A DNA stretch of 15,721 nucleotides from CAYFJO01 sp964343305. Its GTDB lineage: Bacteria; Planctomycetota; Planctomycetia; Pirellulales; Pirellulaceae. Numbering within the stretch: position 1 is the first letter of the stretch; each line of letters begins with the position of its first letter. The stretch is taken from the NCBI GenBank assembly GCA_964343305.1, contig CAYFJO010000249.1, positions 1 to 15,721 of the forward strand, read 5' to 3'. The notes under the pieces are model-generated. The model ran no database searches, was not told the DNA's origin, and saw only the letters and a program-made list of their open reading frames with translations. Positions 15,257 through 15,721 of this stretch are shown here, piece after piece. The translations under genes and the position numbers were made by a program.

Positions 15257-15721
15257 ATGCGTGCGCCGTTAGATCGTACACGGTTTTCATCCGGTCAAAA
15301 CGACGCAACCACGATCGATACGCCAGGCTTTATGCAGCCGAGCTACGCATTGCAAAAACGCATCTTCGACGTTGCAGTCTGCCTAATTCTTCTCCCTCTA
15401 GCACTGTCTGTCATGCTGATATGTGGCGTATTGGTATGGTTGGAGAGCCCCGGTCCGATGTTCTTTACCCAGTTGAGAACCGGGCTGACGGGTAACCGCT
15501 TCAAGATGTTCAAACTACGTACCATGCTCGCCAACGCTGAAGAGTTAAAGGCCATGTATGCCCATCTCAATGAACTGACGTGGCCGGATTTCAAAATCGC
15601 GAACGATCCGAGAATCACTCCGATCGGCAAGATTCTTCGCAAGACAAGCCTCGACGAATTGCCCCAGTTGTTTAACGTGCTGTTGGGGCAAATGAGTCTG
15701 GTCGGTCCGCGTCCGACGTCG
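15257..15721 (+). CDS. Polyprenyl-phosphate sugar-1-phosphate transferase (partial, cut by window end)
   Basis: The reading frame stays open to the last base, so only the first 155 residues from ATG 15257 are seen. It is a bacterial sugar transferase of the monotopic PglC/WbaP/EpsL type, which moves a sugar phosphate from a nucleotide sugar to undecaprenyl phosphate and so starts repeat-unit synthesis. Landmarks are KRIFDV (34-39), the reentrant membrane helix at about 39-61, ESPGPMFFTQ (63-72), FKMFKLRTM (82-90), NDPRITPIGK (116-125), the catalytic Asp-Glu in SLDELPQL (D133-E134), and SLVGPRPTS at the window end. The frame is open back to 15188, so an earlier TTG start (15197 or 15230) is possible, and ATG 15332 would also keep the whole domain. 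No start has a good ribosome binding site. It is transcribed away from the large operon. Confidence 0.88.
   Translation, partial: MRAPLDRTRFSSGQNDATTIDTPGFMQPSYALQKRIFDVAVCLILLPLALSVMLICGVLVWLESPGPMFFTQLRTGLTGNRFKMFKLRTMLANAEELKAMYAHLNELTWPDFKIANDPRITPIGKILRKTSLDELPQLFNVLLGQMSLVGPRPTS

Noticed and set aside
15343..15642. Minus-strand open frame (99 codons) near the window end
   Set aside because: It is antisense to the sugar transferase, whose conserved motifs occupy the plus strand through the last base.

Overview
The window looks like chromosomal DNA from a planctomycete, most likely of the Pirellulaceae (Rhodopirellula-like). The reasons are two secreted type I sulfatases side by side, a roughly 55% GC composition, a large exopolysaccharide locus, and palindromic repeats whose arms encode the C-terminal peptide TRCVSEG, a tail I recall from planctomycete proteins. 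The species cannot be fixed from the sequence alone.

Layout. Positions 1-251 hold a leader with a good sigma70-type promoter. Positions 252-1841 (+) and 1851-3617 (-) are two convergent sulfatases of different subfamilies, separated by only 9 bp. Positions 3618-3901 are intergenic and carry a nearly perfect 26-bp inverted repeat. From 15013 down to 3902 on the minus strand runs a compact eight-gene operon for a cell-surface or secreted polysaccharide. In transcription order it encodes a Wzz/GumC-like copolymerase, a Wzx-like flippase, a 702-residue protein with two complete APH-type kinase domains, a GT4 glycosyltransferase, a GT2 glycosyltransferase, a Wzy/O-antigen-ligase-type polymerase, a CelD/FemAB-like GNAT transferase and a PAPS-dependent sulfotransferase. 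Four of the seven junctions overlap by 1-10 bp, two gaps are 27 bp, and the one 40-bp gap is filled by a second copy of the palindromic repeat. After an AT-rich divergent control region (15014-15256), a polyprenyl-phosphate sugar-1-phosphate transferase starts on the plus strand and is cut by the window end.

How the genes fit together (inference from family roles). The divergent sugar transferase would load the first sugar phosphate onto undecaprenyl phosphate. The GT2 and GT4 enzymes would extend the repeat unit, Wzx would flip it, and Wzy with the Wzz-like protein would polymerise it to length. The sulfotransferase, the GNAT protein and possibly the tandem kinase would decorate the polymer or its precursors with sulfate, acyl or aminoacyl, and phosphate groups. 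The locus therefore looks like a Wzx/Wzy system for a heavily modified, probably sulfated polysaccharide, next to sulfatases that could act on sulfated glycans.

The least ordinary element is the double kinase. All six catalytic or structural landmark residues are retained in both halves at an identical offset of 334 residues, and I know of no standard role for such a protein in Wzx/Wzy systems. The second point of interest is the palindromic repeat that supplies the end of a coding sequence inside the operon.
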